DNA of 64,000 nt, taken from Pogostemon cablin. Lineage: Eukaryota; Streptophyta; Magnoliopsida; Lamiales; Lamiaceae. The position numbers and the translations under genes were made by a program. A model generated the notes under the pieces. That model saw only the letters and a list, made by a program, of their open reading frames with translations. It was not told the DNA's origin and did no database searches. Shown piece after piece: positions 43,600 to 56,254 of this stretch (positions are counted from its first letter, which is position 1; every line of letters starts with the position of its first letter). Location: positions 5,714,001-5,778,000 of the forward strand of contig CM043001.1 of NCBI GenBank assembly GCA_023678885.1, read 5' to 3'.

Positions 43600-43889
43600 C
43601 TCCCTTCGTCCCACAAAGTATTTCACACTTTCATTTTTCATCCGTCCCACAAAGTATTTCACACTCTACTTTTACTAAAAATGGTAAAAAATACACTATA
43701 ACAATACTTACTTTTTACACATATCCCAACCTAATACTCACTTTTTCACACATTCCAATAACTTTACACACCCTTTTAATTAAATTAATTAAAATACTTC
43801 TTCTCTTTCTTACTTTATACATAAAATAACATTTTTTTCTTAAACTCCCCGCACAACAATACGTGAAGTACTTCGGGGGACGGAGGGAG
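43600..43889. mobile_element. Stowaway-type MITE, family 2 (290 bp)
   Basis: CTCCCTTCGTCCCACAAAGTA at the left, tacttcgggggacggagggag at the right; TA at 43598-43599 and 43890-43891. An internal partial duplication of the left end (catccgtcccacaaagtattt) lies at 43640-43660. Confidence 0.9.
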
Positions 43890-43898
43890 TAAATAATA

Positions 43899-44180
43899 CT
43901 CCCTCCGTCCCACATTTATCTTCACAATTTTCGTTTTCATCCGTCCCACATTTATCTTCACCACCCATAAAAGGAAATTTCACATTAACCAACAACCTCA
44001 AAAGTTACCTTAATTTCAAAAATATCACTCTCACCTAACACGCATAACATACTTTATAATTTATTTATTACTTAAAAATACCACAATACCCTTCAAAAGT
44101 TAATAAAGTTAATCAAAAAATAATTTTTCTTAAACTCCGTGTCTACAGTAACTGTGAAGACAAATATGGGACGGAGGGAG
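43899..44180. mobile_element. Stowaway-type MITE, family 1 (282 bp), second copy
   Basis: CTCCCTCCGTCCCACATTT at the left, aatatgggacggagggag at the right; TA at 43897-43898 and 44181-44182. Inverted relative to 42549-42829. Confidence 0.92.
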
Positions 44181-44364
44181 TATTTAAGATCGAAAAGTGT
44201 AAGTGTTCGAATTGTGTGGTGGTAGGCGTGAACTACTTTAGGCCGATGTTTAAGATTTAAATAGGGGTTAATAAATTTATCAAGGCTATTTTAGTTTAAT
44301 GGCATAAAGAGATCCGTAGGATGGTCTCACCCAAAATTTATCAAATAGTAAATAGTACCATCTT

Positions 44365-44540
44365 ATGAACCAGGTGAGCTAATTTAACTGGGCTCCTCAC
44401 TAATGTGACCTGACCCAAGTTCGATTCCCATTAAAAACAAATTAGGAGCGAAAATTTACTGATATCAAAATTCATTTACTTTAGATTGAATTATAATAAT
44501 CACATTTATATATACCTATAAACAATTACGAAGTTATGAA
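44365..44540 (+). mobile_element. Possible tRNA-derived SINE fragment
   Basis: ggtgagctaatttaactggg (44373-44392) resembles a pol III A box, and aagttcgattccca (44417-44430) is a good B box. The spacing is about 35 bp, as in tRNA heads. Tail and target duplication were not found, so this is tentative. Confidence 0.35.
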
Positions 44541-44807
44541 TTGAATTCTGAGATCCAAAATACTCCCATTCCATTGTTTAAAAGAAATTACATTTTTACC
44601 CACTTTAATAATTTTTTTAGAGTAATTAGTTTTTAATAATAAATAATGTATAAAATATATTTTATGTATGAAAATTTTAAAATAAAAATGTTTTTTTTTA
44701 AAATATGTTTAGTTCATTTTAAATTAATATTAAACAGTAAATTTTAAAACTAAATAAATATAGAGGAGTTGATTATACACTGTTATTGCAGCTATGCGTT
44801 TTTAAAG
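44541..44807. other. AT-rich sequence, nothing recognised
   Basis: A degraded MITE end (actcccattccattg) lies near 44562. No gene. Confidence 0.4.
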
Positions 44808-46180
44808 GGTTATTGCGTTAAAAATTATGAACTTTCAACTTATTACAAATTAATCCCAACTTTTATAAAATTGTAAAAAAAATCATAACATTTCATGTTG
44901 GTGCAATTCGCACCCGTCGGGCGGCTAAGGCCTGCCCGACCGCTGACGTGGTATTGACCCTTACCACATCAGCTTTTAATTTATTGCAAAAAAAACCTCA
45001 ACCCTTACTTAAGTTGCAATTTAATCCCAACCAGCTTTGAGATTTTGGCAAAAAAAGACCATCAAAATTTTTTTTATTTTTAAATTGCACTATCAAGTAA
45101 AAATTTATATTTTTTTTTATATTTAAACTCTAAAAATTATTAAATAAAATAATAAAATTATTATATGAATAAAATATTTATTATTAAAATTATAAAATTA
45201 ATTATATCTATTAAATTTGTAAAAAAACTATAGAGCCTTTAAATATTTAAATTTTTTTATTTTTAAATAAAATATTTTATACATTATAAATTTTTTATAA
45301 TTTATAAAATCAGAGTATTCGTGAACATGTTTCTGTATCTTTTCGTATTTCACATTATATATAATATGACAAATATACATATGAGATGTTTAAGGAATTT
45401 TATTATTTATATACAAAAATTGTTTAGAATTAATTTTATAAAATGTTTTATATTAATTTATATATAATGTATTTTTCATCAATTCCTTGAAATAAAGTTG
45501 AGTAAAGCTGTGAAATTACCCCAAAATACATAAATTAATTTATAACATTTTATAAAATTAATTCTAAATGTTTTTTTATATAAATAATAAAATTCCTTAA
45601 ACATCTCATAGGTATAGTTGTCATATTATATATAATGAAAAATTATGAAAAGATACTGAGTCATGTTAACGAATACTCTGATTTTATAAATTATAAAAAA
45701 TTTATAATGTATAAAATATTTTATTTTAAAAATTAAAAGAATTTAAATATTTAAAGGTTGTATAATTTTTTTACTAATTTAATATATATAATTAATTTTA
45801 TAATTTTAATAATAAATATTTTATTCATATAATAATTTTATTATTTTATTTGATAATTTTTTAGAGTTTAAATATAAAAATAAAATATAAATTTTATTAG
45901 ATGGTACAATTTATAAAAAAAAATTAACGGTCTTTTTTTGCCAAAATCTCAAAGGTTGGGATTAAAATTGCAACTTAAGTAAAGGTTGGGGTTTTTCTTC
46001 CAATAAATTAAAAGCTGATGTGGCAAGGGTCAACGCCACGTGAGCGGTCGGGTAGGCCTTAGCTGCCCGATGGGTGCGAATTGTACCAACATGAAAGATC
46101 ATGATTTTTTTTGCAATTTTATAAAAGTTGGGATTAATTTGCAATAAATTGAAAGTCCGTGGTTTTTAACGTAATTAACC
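44808..46180. mobile_element. Long palindromic (foldback) element, 1373 bp
   Basis: Almost the whole element is one inverted repeat with arms of about 680 bp and a centre near 45490. Left end GGTTATTGCGTTAAAAA, right end TTTTTAACGTAATTAACC. The inner GC-rich block with cgggcggctaaggcctgcccg (44918-44940) is mirrored at about 46048-46071. Flanking aaag is present on both sides (44804-44807, 46181-46184) and may be a short target duplication. No coding capacity. Mutator-like or other foldback MITEs have this form; assignment is open. Confidence 0.85.
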
Positions 46181-47054
46181 AAAGATTAAACTAAGCAGAT
46201 TATTCCTTAAAAAATATTTAACTTAAATAAAATCATGATAACAGGAAAAAATAAAATTAATTCAGACAAAAGGGCAAAGGGGAAAAAATATAATTAATCC
46301 ACACAAAAGGGCCAAAGGGCAAAAATACTGGAACATGACCTTTAAAGATATTAATTAATCCGAGAACCATAAACTAATCTTTTCCAAATCTCAGGGGTCA
46401 AATGCCCCCTAGGTTATATAATGGCTCCGTTTCACCCTATAAATCCTATGATTTATTTGTGTAAATTAGTTCACGTTGTAAATTTTGTTGTTCCTTTATA
46501 TTTTATATATTGTTAGAATTTGAATTAAAGAGAAATTACATGATTTACATCATAAATTCGATTCATAGGAGACTGACTTACCCTCTTAATCCTCACATAA
46601 ATAATATTTTCACCATACAATTTTTAAATATTAGTTTAACATAAAATTAAAATTTATAGTAATAAAAATTCAAAACATAACATAAAGCATCACTATTCAC
46701 TATTTTTAAAACTTATAATAACCTCAAACAATACTTTTACTTTAAGAGTATTTATTCTTCAAATAAATAATAGAAAAGAAAAAGTTTTAGGATTAAAAGA
46801 TTATTATCTAAATAAAAGTACTACCTTCACCCAGTTGAAAGATATGCATATATTTTTTTTCACATAAATTAAAAGATACTACTGTATAATATTTTTATTT
46901 TAAAGTATATAGTTATATTAGTGTGATATGTGGGCTCATAAAGAAAGAAATAATTAATTTATATTAGTCCTTTTTACCAAAAAAAATGGAAACTATGTAT
47001 TGAGACGAACGAAAATTGCACAACACGTACATTTCAGTGGGATGGATAGAGGTA
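46181..47054. other. AT-rich sequence, nothing firmly recognised
   Basis: No ORF with family motifs. A degraded Stowaway-like segment (actaccttcacccagttgaaag near 46820, ending gggatggatagagg near 47040) may be present. Confidence 0.4.
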
Positions 47055-47275
47055 AAAACTTGAGTTGTGTGAGACTGTCTCACGGAAGTCATTCTGTGAG
47101 ATAGATAAAAAATGATAATATTTTGAAAAAAAGTGATATTCAATTAATAAAATGTGATAATAGTGCAATGAATTATTTTACAAACAATTTACATTATAAA
47201 TAAAAAGTGATAACATATTTTAATATGATAATATTTTTATAAAAATAAATAATTACAAGAGTTAAATGGTCTCAC
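47055..47275. repeat. AAAGTGATAA-type element, copy 2
   Basis: The left end gtgtgagactgtctcacgg holds an inner palindrome (TGAGAc..TCTCA). The interior has gtgataata words and the right end is ggtctcacc. Related to 53648-53946. Confidence 0.6.
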
Positions 47276-48319
47276 CAATGTATCATTGGGTGCATTTTGA
47301 AAATTAATGTAATTAGACAATTTAAACCGTTAAATGATGATGTATATTATACATTAAATAAAATAAAACAATAAAATCATGTGTATTTAAAAGTAGGGTA
47401 AATAATTTTTTTTTCCTATTAATTTTATCAAAATTTGAAATTAATTCATAAATTTTTGAGTTTTTGAAATTGATCTATTAATTTTGAAAATTCGACAATT
47501 TAGTCCATTTACCGAATGAGCAAGTCAGTCAACAGTAATGCCAATGGCCATGTGGCACACATTGACATGGCGAAAAAATAACTTTTTAGTCCCATGTTTG
47601 TCTTTTTCGAAATAAGTTTATGATATTTTAAAATTTTAAAATTGATTTTCATCAACTTTTAAAATTTAACTAAATAATTCTAAATGTATAAAAAATGTAC
47701 TTAGAATTACAAAGCAAACTCATCATTATCTTTTTTTTATTATTAATTTGATATCACTTTTTATTATTAAGATTATTATTCATGAGAATCATTTTGTAAG
47801 ATGTTCAAACAACATATATACTGTATATTTTTTAAAACTAGAATTACAAAGCAAACTCTAACGGTCTAACCAACCAAACTTTAAAATAAAAAAGCTAATT
47901 TAATTTTAAAAAAATCCAAAATAAAGTCCAAAGTTCAATCCCACGTTGGTGCCACGTGGAGTTGTCGCACTCAGAAGTTATAGGAATCACGGCAAAGAGA
48001 TTGAAGGCGACAATCTCCTGAATTAAATGAAGAATCTTCTTAAATTGAAACCAATTAATTAACAAAACCAACTGTCCAATAAACTTTTAATGGTAAATGT
48101 GTTCTTCCTCCATCAAAGAAGGGATTCGAAGCTTCTCAAAATTCGAAAATTTAGGAAATGTTTGTTTTTTTTTTTAATGTTTGTTTGGATTTTTGTTGGT
48201 TTTTTAAATTGATTTCTAAAATTAAATAAGAGTTGAACTACTGTATAATTGGTGTACACTAAAAACATGATTCGTATTAATAAATGAATCAACTATATAA
48301 TCCAAATAAATCTAAACGG
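47276..48319. other. Intergenic, one possible half foldback element
   Basis: 47400-47720 resembles one arm of a foldback/Mutator-type MITE (tagtccatttaccgaatg, ccatgtggcacac). No matching second arm was found. The rest is AT-rich, with no gene. Confidence 0.35.
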
Positions 48320-48650
48320 GTCATTGACACAACAATTCTCTCTCTTCTCTTCTCACGCGGACTCTCGTCTCTCTCCACTCTCCGCCGCTGCTGCTTCGCT
48401 CCGCCGAAGCTTCTCTCCTCTCTCTCTCTCCCCACCCTCGAACTCTCAGCTGTCTCCACTCTCCGTCACTGCCGTTGCTTCGCTCCGCCACCGCTTCTCT
48501 ACTGTCACTCTCCGCCGCTGCTGCTTTGCTCCGCCGTGGCTTCTCTCCTTTCTCTCTTCCCACTCTCGAACTCTCATCTCTCTCCACTCACCGCCGCTGC
48601 CGCCGTTTTGCTCCATCGTCGCTTCTCGCATCTCTCTCTTCTATCTCCTT
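48320..48650. repeat. Pyrimidine-rich tandem repeat
   Basis: About four units with the words ctccgccgctgctgcttcgctccgcc and gcttctctcc, at about 48376, 48458, 48508 and 48590. Frames are open on both strands only because of composition; no protein is supported. It resembles a CT-rich 5' leader. Confidence 0.7.
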
Positions 48651-48779
48651 CGATTAAAGATATTGGTTGATGTATTAGAATTAGGGCCAAAATTAGGGAT
48701 AAGGATTAGATTTTGATATTGTGGCTTGACTGGATTAAATTCTTATGTTAATCAGGAATGAGAATGAATCAAGCATAGA

Positions 48780-48939
48780 TTTGGGTGGAAGAAGCTGAGT
48801 TTTTGGGTGGAAGAAGCTGAGTTATGAGTTTGGGTGGAAAAAGCTGCTTTGAACCAGTGAAACGAATCACAATTGTAGGTGGAGAACCAAAAAGCTGCTC
48901 TGAACCAGTGAAACGAATCACAATTGTAGGTGGAGAACC
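48780..48939. repeat. Two short tandem repeats
   Basis: Three copies of ttgggtggaagaagctgag (about 48781, 48803 and 48830), then a 51 bp unit twice (48838-48888 and 48889-48939), differing at one base. The second pair must be recent. Confidence 0.85.
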
Positions 48940-49073
48940 AGAATTAATAGAATTGAGATATGTATCATAAGAACTTATTCTGCATAAGTTTTAATTAATT
49001 GATGTATATATTTACTCTCATAAATGTATTATGCATCTATATAAACAACTTGCAGACGAAAATATTGATAACT

Positions 49074-49345
49074 AATAAATGTATTAGATTTTATACAAAA
49101 ATGTATAACGTTTTACACTAACATATAACTAAAATTAATAACATATTGAATTTTTTTTATAAATAATAAATGTATTGGATCTTATGCAAAAATGTATAAC
49201 ATTTTATATTAAACTGTATAACTAAAATTAATAAATATATTGACAAAAATATTAAAAATAATAAATATATTAGATCTTATACAAAAATGTATAACATTTT
49301 ATACTAAAATGTATAACTAAAATTAATAATATATTGATAATTTTT
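49074..49345. repeat. AT-rich tandem repeat, three units of about 91-95 bp
   Basis: Unit starts at 49074, 49165 and 49260, each with aaaaatgtataac and actaaaattaataa. Confidence 0.8.
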
Positions 49346-49954
49346 TTTGATAAATATAACATCAATATTATTTTTGACAAAAAATAATACATGTATTGAG
49401 AGAAATATGAACAATATTAATTACAACCACTCCACATTTGATTATGAAATTGCATATAAAAAATCAATTTAAATTTAATAAATTTTTATATAAATTTAAT
49501 GATACTAGAATGTAATACATTTATATGATAAAACATATACACTATCAAATTAAAAAAAAAACTTTATCTCCACCCATTCTCAACCATTTCTACAGTTTCG
49601 TAGCAGCAAATACGATAGCAACCACATAAAATGAAATGAAGAATTGAAGAACAATTAACAATTTACAGCATTTGAATTACATCACTCATGACTTTATCTT
49701 AAAAATTTTGAGAAAAAAAGATAATAAGGAATTGTAAAATCGAATCATAGTCATTGGCCCTTTTCTAAATCTCGAATATAGCCTGTTGATTTAAAACGTG
49801 GAAAGGAGATCTCGAACACAGCCTTCCTAAAGATGATTTGGAACGTGGGAAGGAGATATAATTGTTGATGTGGAGAGGCGCCGTGCAGGCTAGAAGATAA
49901 AAGCAGAACGAGAGAAACATTCAACACATGCTGTCGATCGAGAAGAAACTAGGT

Positions 49955-50180
49955 GATTCAATGGAAGGAGGCGGAGAAATTGAACGAGATGGAAGGAGGT
50001 GGAGAAATTGAACGAGACGACGGAGACGGAGACGCGGGAGAGAGAGAATGCGAGCCGGAGGAGTGGATAGAGGGAGAGGAGACAGAGAAATGAGGGAGAG
50101 GAGGCGGAGAGAGGGAGAGGAGGCCGAGAAATGAGATAGAGAGAAAGCGATTGAGGAGAGAGAAAGTGAAATAAGGAATG
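49955..50180. repeat. Purine-rich low-complexity tract
   Basis: Repeated gagagaggagg/ggagaaattgaacgaga words. No protein. It is the mirror in composition of the pyrimidine tract at 48320-48650, about 1.6 kb upstream, so the two could be ends of one element; no clear terminal repeat supports this. Confidence 0.55.
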
Positions 50181-50185
50181 ACCAT

Positions 50186-50774
50186 CGACTTATTATGTAT
50201 TTATATCCAGGTCATTTGGTAAAAATGGATCATGTTGTACCTTAAAAATTATTGCACAATAGTATTTGCCATTAAATAAATAGTAATAATCGAGTCATTC
50301 ATTAAAAAAAATTATTTTTTTTCTAAAAGATAGAGTTATGGTTTTTATAAAAGATTGAATAGTGTGATAGAAGATATGAGGAATGGAAGAGAAGATAATT
50401 GAGGAGATAATATATAGAAAGTTAACTAGTAAATCGATCATCAATAGGTTATATGTATATTTAAGGATGATTAAAATTAAATTATAAAAATCTCAATTAA
50501 AACAAATCCAGGGTTCTAAAAATACATAAGTTCTTAAAATCGAAAACAAGCCGCCCCTTGCAATTTAATATTGATTCTTTGGGCTTTATCTTCACTCTGC
50601 TATTTTATCATGGCTCTACCGTGAAATTTATATATGTAAAATGAATTGTAAAATGGGTGACTTATTATTAAAATATATTTATTAAATAACTAAGATATGT
50701 TTATTAATGGTTAAAATAATAAGTTTATATGTAGTGAATCATATTATGTATAATATTTAAAATTATACTTAAGA
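50186..50774. other. AT-rich sequence, nothing recognised
   Basis: Short ORFs only, no motif. No repeat structure seen. Confidence 0.4.
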
Positions 50775-50976
50775 TTTACGTTTTTTTATTTTTGTTGTTT
50801 CAAGTTAAGGTTTACGTTTCTTTTTTTGTTAAGTTTGGCCCACACAAAATAATTAATTATTCTATTTAGAACTCACACAGAATATTAATTCTCTTACGTC
50901 ACTACATATTAAAATATTATATCTCTTAATACATGTGCAAAAATTAAACGTAAACGTTAACACGGGACGGAGGGAG
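50775..50976. mobile_element. Stowaway-type MITE, family 3, left end worn
   Basis: Right end cacgggacggagggag with TA at 50977-50978. The interior (caagttaaggtttac, attaaaatattatatctctta) matches the complete copy at 60795-61045. Confidence 0.75.
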
Positions 50977-51407
50977 TACTTAATGTAGTCATAAATTAAA
51001 AAAAAAGAACAAAAGAATAAAAAACCTTTAAAATCTATTCAATACACATAAAATTTACATTAAAAAAAACAGATTATATATCAATGAGATGGAGGGAGCT
51101 GTAAAGACGCAATCGGATTTCTTTTCCCTTTTACATGTCATTCATATAACGTATGGTATATAAGATAATGTACAAAAATGATGCAGAATATTACGTGTGA
51201 GTGCCAATATCAGTTTAGATTCTCTGTTCCATTTTTATACATCAATTTATCATTTGTCACACCGTTATATGGATAACACGAAGGATAGAGAGGGAAATTA
51301 TATCTAAAACGAAAAGTTTAAACCTTAGGGTCAATTTAATTTATTTTATCTCTTACGTGTTAATCATATAACACAACCATATAAAACGTGACACAAAAAT
51401 TAATATA

Positions 51408-51608
51408 CTCCCTCCGTCCCACCCAAGTAGTACCATTTTAGTATATTAGGCGTCCCGTCCAAATTGCACCATTTTTCTCTTTTAGTAAAAATTGTTCACC
51501 ACTACTCATCACATCTCTGTAATATACCTACCCACTTTATATAAAATAATAATACTCCTTAATCTACGTGTAAAAAACAAATGATACACTTTGATCGGAG
51601 GGAGGGAG
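51408..51608. mobile_element. Stowaway-type MITE, family 4 (201 bp)
   Basis: CTCCCTCCGTCCCACCCAA at the left, gatcggagggagggag at the right, TA at 51406-51407 and 51609-51610. Confidence 0.85.
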
Positions 51609-51610
51609 TA

Positions 51611-52330
51611 TGAAAATACAGGAGCGGTGCGCTAGTCCCATATACTGTCGAAAGATCTTATGTGTTAAAAGATTCCAATAGATTCCACAACTTTATAATT
51701 TTCTAATTACTCATCCCAATCCATATAAAATCATGATTCATCATGTACTAAGATTAATTTGGAGGGATTAAAAGCACCCAAATTCTTTCGTTGTCATAGA
51801 TTCATATTCGTATCCCCAATATTACAACATTTCTTGGCTCAATTACGATGCATGTTCCTTTCCATCATCAACATATGTGGAAATATAGTCGAGATGACTG
51901 TGTATGATGGACTCATATTTAACTTCATTCAATTGGTAAATAAATATAATTTTCTTAATTAATAATGGTCAAATTAATTAATTAGTGCCCAAAGTTATGC
52001 ATGTGCTTACCAAACAATAATGGTTAAAGAGACAATCTAAGCTTAGTTGACTAGGACACCACATGAATATTACATAAACTAATGTTGGCATGCATGACGC
52101 TAATTATTAATTAGTATATAATAAGAAGGGGCAGTTAGAAGAAATCAAAAAGTAATTGCCACAAAGACTTGAATTCCATTCAAAACGTTTGGAGTTATTT
52201 GAGAGATTGGGTGATATGAAATAATAAGAATATTGAAGCACGCAACCTTTAGATTTGTTGATTGTGACATGATTGGCAAAGATATGTTGGTATGCCTCTT
52301 GGTTTTTTCTACCCATGCATGTGTAATAGG
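51611..52330. other. Intergenic sequence, no supported gene
   Basis: Small ORFs on both strands (for example 51759-51962 plus, 52107-52352 minus) match no family I recognise and have random-looking composition. Confidence 0.4.
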
Positions 52331-52379
52331 GAAATGAATATAAAAAGAGCAATATAATATTTCTCGGTTCACACGTATT

Positions 52380-52675
52380 TATTCATATTTTTTTTATTTT
52401 AGAATATCCCACGTATTTATTTATATTTTATTAATAATAAAAATACATTATATATTTCACATTCTTTTCACATTTTATTCATCAATTCCAACAATTATAT
52501 TTAATTTGAAATATTTTATTCATCATTCTCAATAACTTTATTTTCTTTTTTATCTTTAAATTACCAATTTTACCCATACTTTTTCTTACCTTATGCAGTA
52601 TTATATATTAAAAAAACAGCTCTTCTTAATTTCTGTGCCCATATAAATATGAAGAAATGTGTGGGACTTAGGGAG
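52380..52675. mobile_element. Worn Stowaway-type MITE, family 5
   Basis: Right end gggacttagggag with TA at 52676-52677. The interior words (cacgtattta, ttattcatca, ctttttcttac) match 57344-57633 and 61056-61368. Confidence 0.65.
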
Positions 52676-53067
52676 TACTTATGTGAAACAATTTTATGAT
52701 AACACTATTTTATTTTTATAATAATTATTTTTTATTAAAAATATAACCACTTTTAATTAAAGCTAATGTAAATATAAAGTTACAGAGTTACTGTAAATAT
52801 AATAACTTTTATTTTACTTAATGAAATTCAAAGTTACTGTAGTGGTAGAAAAGTTATTTTCTTAAAAATATTTTTTAGGCCTAATTTGATATTTTTAAAT
52901 AAAAAAATAAATTATGAAATAATTTATGTGAATTTTAAAGTGGATTTTGAAATTAAGTGCCGTGGAATTATTGGATTGTGTGTTATTTTCTTATTTGAGT
53001 GTATGAACTCATATAAGACAAACAAAAATAGCAAGTGTAAATTTATTTATTCAAACAAAAAGAAATA

Positions 53068-53272
53068 CTCCCTTCGTCCCATGGTAACGTTGAAGTTTTC
53101 TTTTTGCGCGGAGATTAAGGAGTATAATATTTTAATGTATAGTGAGGTGAAAGAAATAATATTTAATATAAAGTGGGTAGTTGTATTAGTATTGTGTATG
53201 GATCCTAAATGGAATAATTAATTATTTTGACCCAAAATGGAAAGTGTAAACCTTAACGTGGGACGGAGGGAG
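53068..53272. mobile_element. Stowaway-type MITE (205 bp)
   Basis: CTCCCTTCGTCCCATGGT at the left, cgtgggacggagggag at the right; TA at 53066-53067 and 53273-53274. Confidence 0.88.
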
Positions 53273-53425
53273 TATTATTTTTCTACTACTATGAATTATT
53301 CATTAAATTATTAATTAATAGTATGATTATCCCTTTTATCAATAATTAGTTGAGTTTTTTTATTAAATATTACTCCATATTTTTCTTATTCGTGTACCGA
53401 CCGAAAAAAGAAAAAAAAGTACTTA

Positions 53426-53427
<2 letters not shown>

Positions 53428-53492
<65 letters not shown>
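53428..53492. repeat. (TTA)n microsatellite, about 21 units
   Basis: Uninterrupted tta repeats between aattta and gcgtttgtg. The apparent poly-Leu ORF here is an artefact of the repeat. Confidence 0.97.
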
Positions 53493-53647
53493 GCGTTTGT
53501 GTAAGATTGTCGAAATAAATAGTACCAAATTAAAAGCCTTTTATAAAAAATTGAGTGTGTTAAAAAAAAAAATTATACCTCTAAAAATAGCATTATTTAT
53601 ATTCTAATTATTTTAATTATTTTTAAATAGGTATCACATGGAAGGGT

Positions 53648-53946
53648 AGGTCTTGCATGAGACCATCTCACGGAAGAGCTTTTGTGAGACGGATAAAAAA
53701 TGATAACATCATTAACGAAAAATGATACTCAATCGATGAAAAGTGATAATACGAAAAATGATACTCAATCGATGAAAAGTGATAATGATGCAGTAAATTA
53801 TTTCATGAACAATTTATAGTGTCAATAAAAAGTGATAACATTTTATAGCGAGAGTGATAACAATTTATAGTGAAAGTGATAACAGTTCATGAACTTTTTA
53901 TCCATCTAATGTAAAGGCTTACGTGAGACGATCTCATACGGAGTCT
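53648..53946. mobile_element. AAAGTGATAA-type MITE with palindromic ends, copy 3
   Basis: The left end gcatgagaccatctcacgg and right end cgtgagacgatctcatacg are inverted repeats of each other, and each also holds its own palindrome (TGAGA..TCTCA). The interior has a duplicated gaaaaatgatactcaatcgatgaaaagtgataat. Best copy of this family in the window. Confidence 0.75.
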
Positions 53947-54265
53947 TTGCCCACATGGGATTGTATTGATCCATTTATATTCTAATTATTTTAAATATTT
54001 TTAAATAGGTATCACATAATATAAATAGAAGCGTCATATAAGTCATCATACGAGGCGTCATAAAGTATCAAATAACCGATGATCATTTCTAATTTTAGGA
54101 AAGTTTTTACATGATATAATCCTGCACCTTAAAGCTAAGTATTAAATATATAAAACTAAGAGTAGTATTCTTTTTAAATTAAATTTTTGTTACATAATAC
54201 AGATAAATATATCACATGATACACTTTAAAGTATGATCATGAGTTAATATAATTTTTTAATAGTA

Positions 54266-54344
54266 CTTCCTTCGTTTCTTTTCAAATTGTACCTCTCCTT
54301 TATAAAATACAAAGAAGAGGTACAAATATAAATGAACGAAGGGA

Positions 54345-54345
<1 letters not shown>
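54266..54345. mobile_element. Short foldback MITE (80 bp)
   Basis: CTTCCTTCGTTTC at the left, gaacgaagggag at the right, TA at 54264-54265 and 54346-54347. The inner parts ttgtacctctcctt and aagaagaggtacaa also pair. Confidence 0.8.

Positions 54346-54398
<53 letters not shown>
54346..54398. repeat. (TA)n microsatellite
   Basis: About 26 TA units starting at the TA target of the adjacent MITE, suggesting growth from or insertion into a TA tract. Confidence 0.95.
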
Positions 54399-54403
<5 letters not shown>

Positions 54404-54440
54404 CTTTTACATGTATTGCGTTACACTTGTTCTTTTATAT

Positions 54441-54960
54441 TGTTATAGATATTTCTACACCTATATGAACCGTGACTTATATGCGCTGGGGAAACAGTTC
54501 GACGTCAAAAGATAAGCTGACTTGAGGATATCCTAATCCATACCGAGGATAAATTCCCACACTATCAAGGTTCAAATTCTGATCTAAGCCTTCAGATAAG
54601 AAGAGTACGTACAGAAGGTAGAAGAAGCCGACCCCGAGGATAAGGTTGGTCCCTTACCCTCGGTCCATTATCCTCAGCCCGTTATGCTCAGTCCATCAGA
54701 ATTATTATTAGTCCACTAAACAAGTATGCACAGCCGACCATGAAATAACATGTACAAAGTGTGAAGATATTATATAGTTTCACATCAATTTCATCTTCTC
54801 CATTCTTATTTATCTCTCTACATCCATATGTATTTCACTCTTTACAAAATTCTCTCTCTACAATGTAAATGTTGTTCCTCCATTGAACAATACAGAAAAA
54901 GATCAATGAATATGAAAGAGCTCCTAGCCTATGGGCAACGAAAAAAATTACACCATATTT
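54441..54960 (+). mobile_element. Possible LTR remnant
   Basis: Begins tgttatagat. It holds a tattatatag TATA-like site near 54769 and a ctctctctacaatgtaaatgttg tail typical of plant LTR R/U5 regions. No confirmed end or target duplication. Low confidence. Confidence 0.3.
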
Positions 54961-55900
54961 GATGTGCCCGATTTATCATTACAATTTATTTCATATCTCA
55001 TTTCCCACAAATAAACTCGGTAAAAATCGACCATCAACATTAAAAATCGAATAGAATTCATGAAGCTCAAGGATGACAATATTGAATCGAACCGTTTAAA
55101 TATCTAGGGGCTTGGAATTCTTCAATCAGAATGGTAATTAGTATCACTAAGGAGGTTAATCACAATGGGACTGAAAATGATTAAAGGAAGTGAGTAATTA
55201 TTGAATCAATGAGAATGATTAAGAAATTTTGATCTCAATTAAATCAAACAAGCATTAACAATAAGAATCAATATACCTCGATTTCCATTCTCCACCCAAT
55301 ACTCCCAACCAAACATCCCCTATTGCCTTAGCAATTTAAATATGTATCATATCCATTCGAAACCTATTTAAAAAATTCTTTACAAAATATACATTAATCT
55401 GTCTCAACCTATTATTAGATCTAAATTATCCGTACACATTTAATATTCACTTATTTTAAATATATATATAAATTAAATATTCTAATGTAAATTAAGTATA
55501 AAGTAATGTGTAAAATAAATTATTAAACGTGCATGTACCGTTCATCTTCATGCGTACAGTACATTCATTATTTCGCCAGTTCGAAATTATTTATTTATTT
55601 TAATATAATTATAGTTGATCTTGTGTAAAGTACATTCATCGTGCATGTACAAGTCCAATTTTAAGATCCTTTAGTTTTAGGCAGTCATTGATTTTTTATC
55701 GATGGAAGAATAGATTAAAGTAATCAAAGACATGATTTTTATAATGAAATATTTTTTACTACTAATTTTATGATTATTATTATTATTTGAATTTTATTTT
55801 TATTTTTATTGCATAATTATTACTTGAACCTATGGAGAATGATGAAATGAAAGAGTTAGTAATTTATGAGTGTCACATAAGTTTTAAAAAAATTAAAAAA
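54961..55900. other. AT-rich intergenic sequence
   Basis: No supported gene and no clear repeat end. Confidence 0.4.
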
Positions 55901-55904
55901 ATTT

Positions 55905-56072
55905 AAAAAAAAAAAGAAGAGCGGGTCGGGGCCGACCCGCCCCCGTTTGGGTCTGGGTCTGGATCTGGGGCTGCATAATAGGACCTGTGCAGGTCCGGGG
56001 CAAGCACTTTCAAAACGGGTCGGGTCCGGGTACTGAGATACCTGCTCCATACCCGACCCGTTGACATCCCTA
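55905..56072. mobile_element. Right end of a hAT-like non-autonomous element
   Basis: GGGTCGGG/CCCGACCC words in subterminal clusters and an end cccgttgacatcccta at 56057-56072. Subterminal repeats of this sort are typical of non-autonomous hAT elements. The left end was not found. Confidence 0.5.
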
Positions 56073-56254
56073 ACTCAACCCACATTTCCCCCTCAAATAA
56101 AGTCTCATTAACCCACCCAATTAATGGGCTATATTATAGTTTGAGGTGAGAAACATCCCACCCCATTGGTTAAGTCTGGGACTTGACCCATTGAGAGTCG
56201 GAGCCCACAAAGGGCTCAATGGACAACTCGATCCCATTAAGATGATATTGTCGG

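Noticed and set aside
44417..44430. tRNA gene
   Set aside because: Only a B-box-like and a weak A-box-like motif; no cloverleaf can be built around them.
48284..48716. Overlapping ORFs on both strands, Ser/Leu- or Glu/Arg-rich
   Set aside because: CT-rich tandem repeats open frames on both strands; no conserved protein.
53350..53607. Plus-strand ORF with a poly-Leu run, possible membrane peptide
   Set aside because: The Leu run is the (TTA)n microsatellite.
54441..54960. Second solo LTR with clear ends
   Set aside because: I could not find a matching target duplication or a secure 3' end, so only a remnant is listed.
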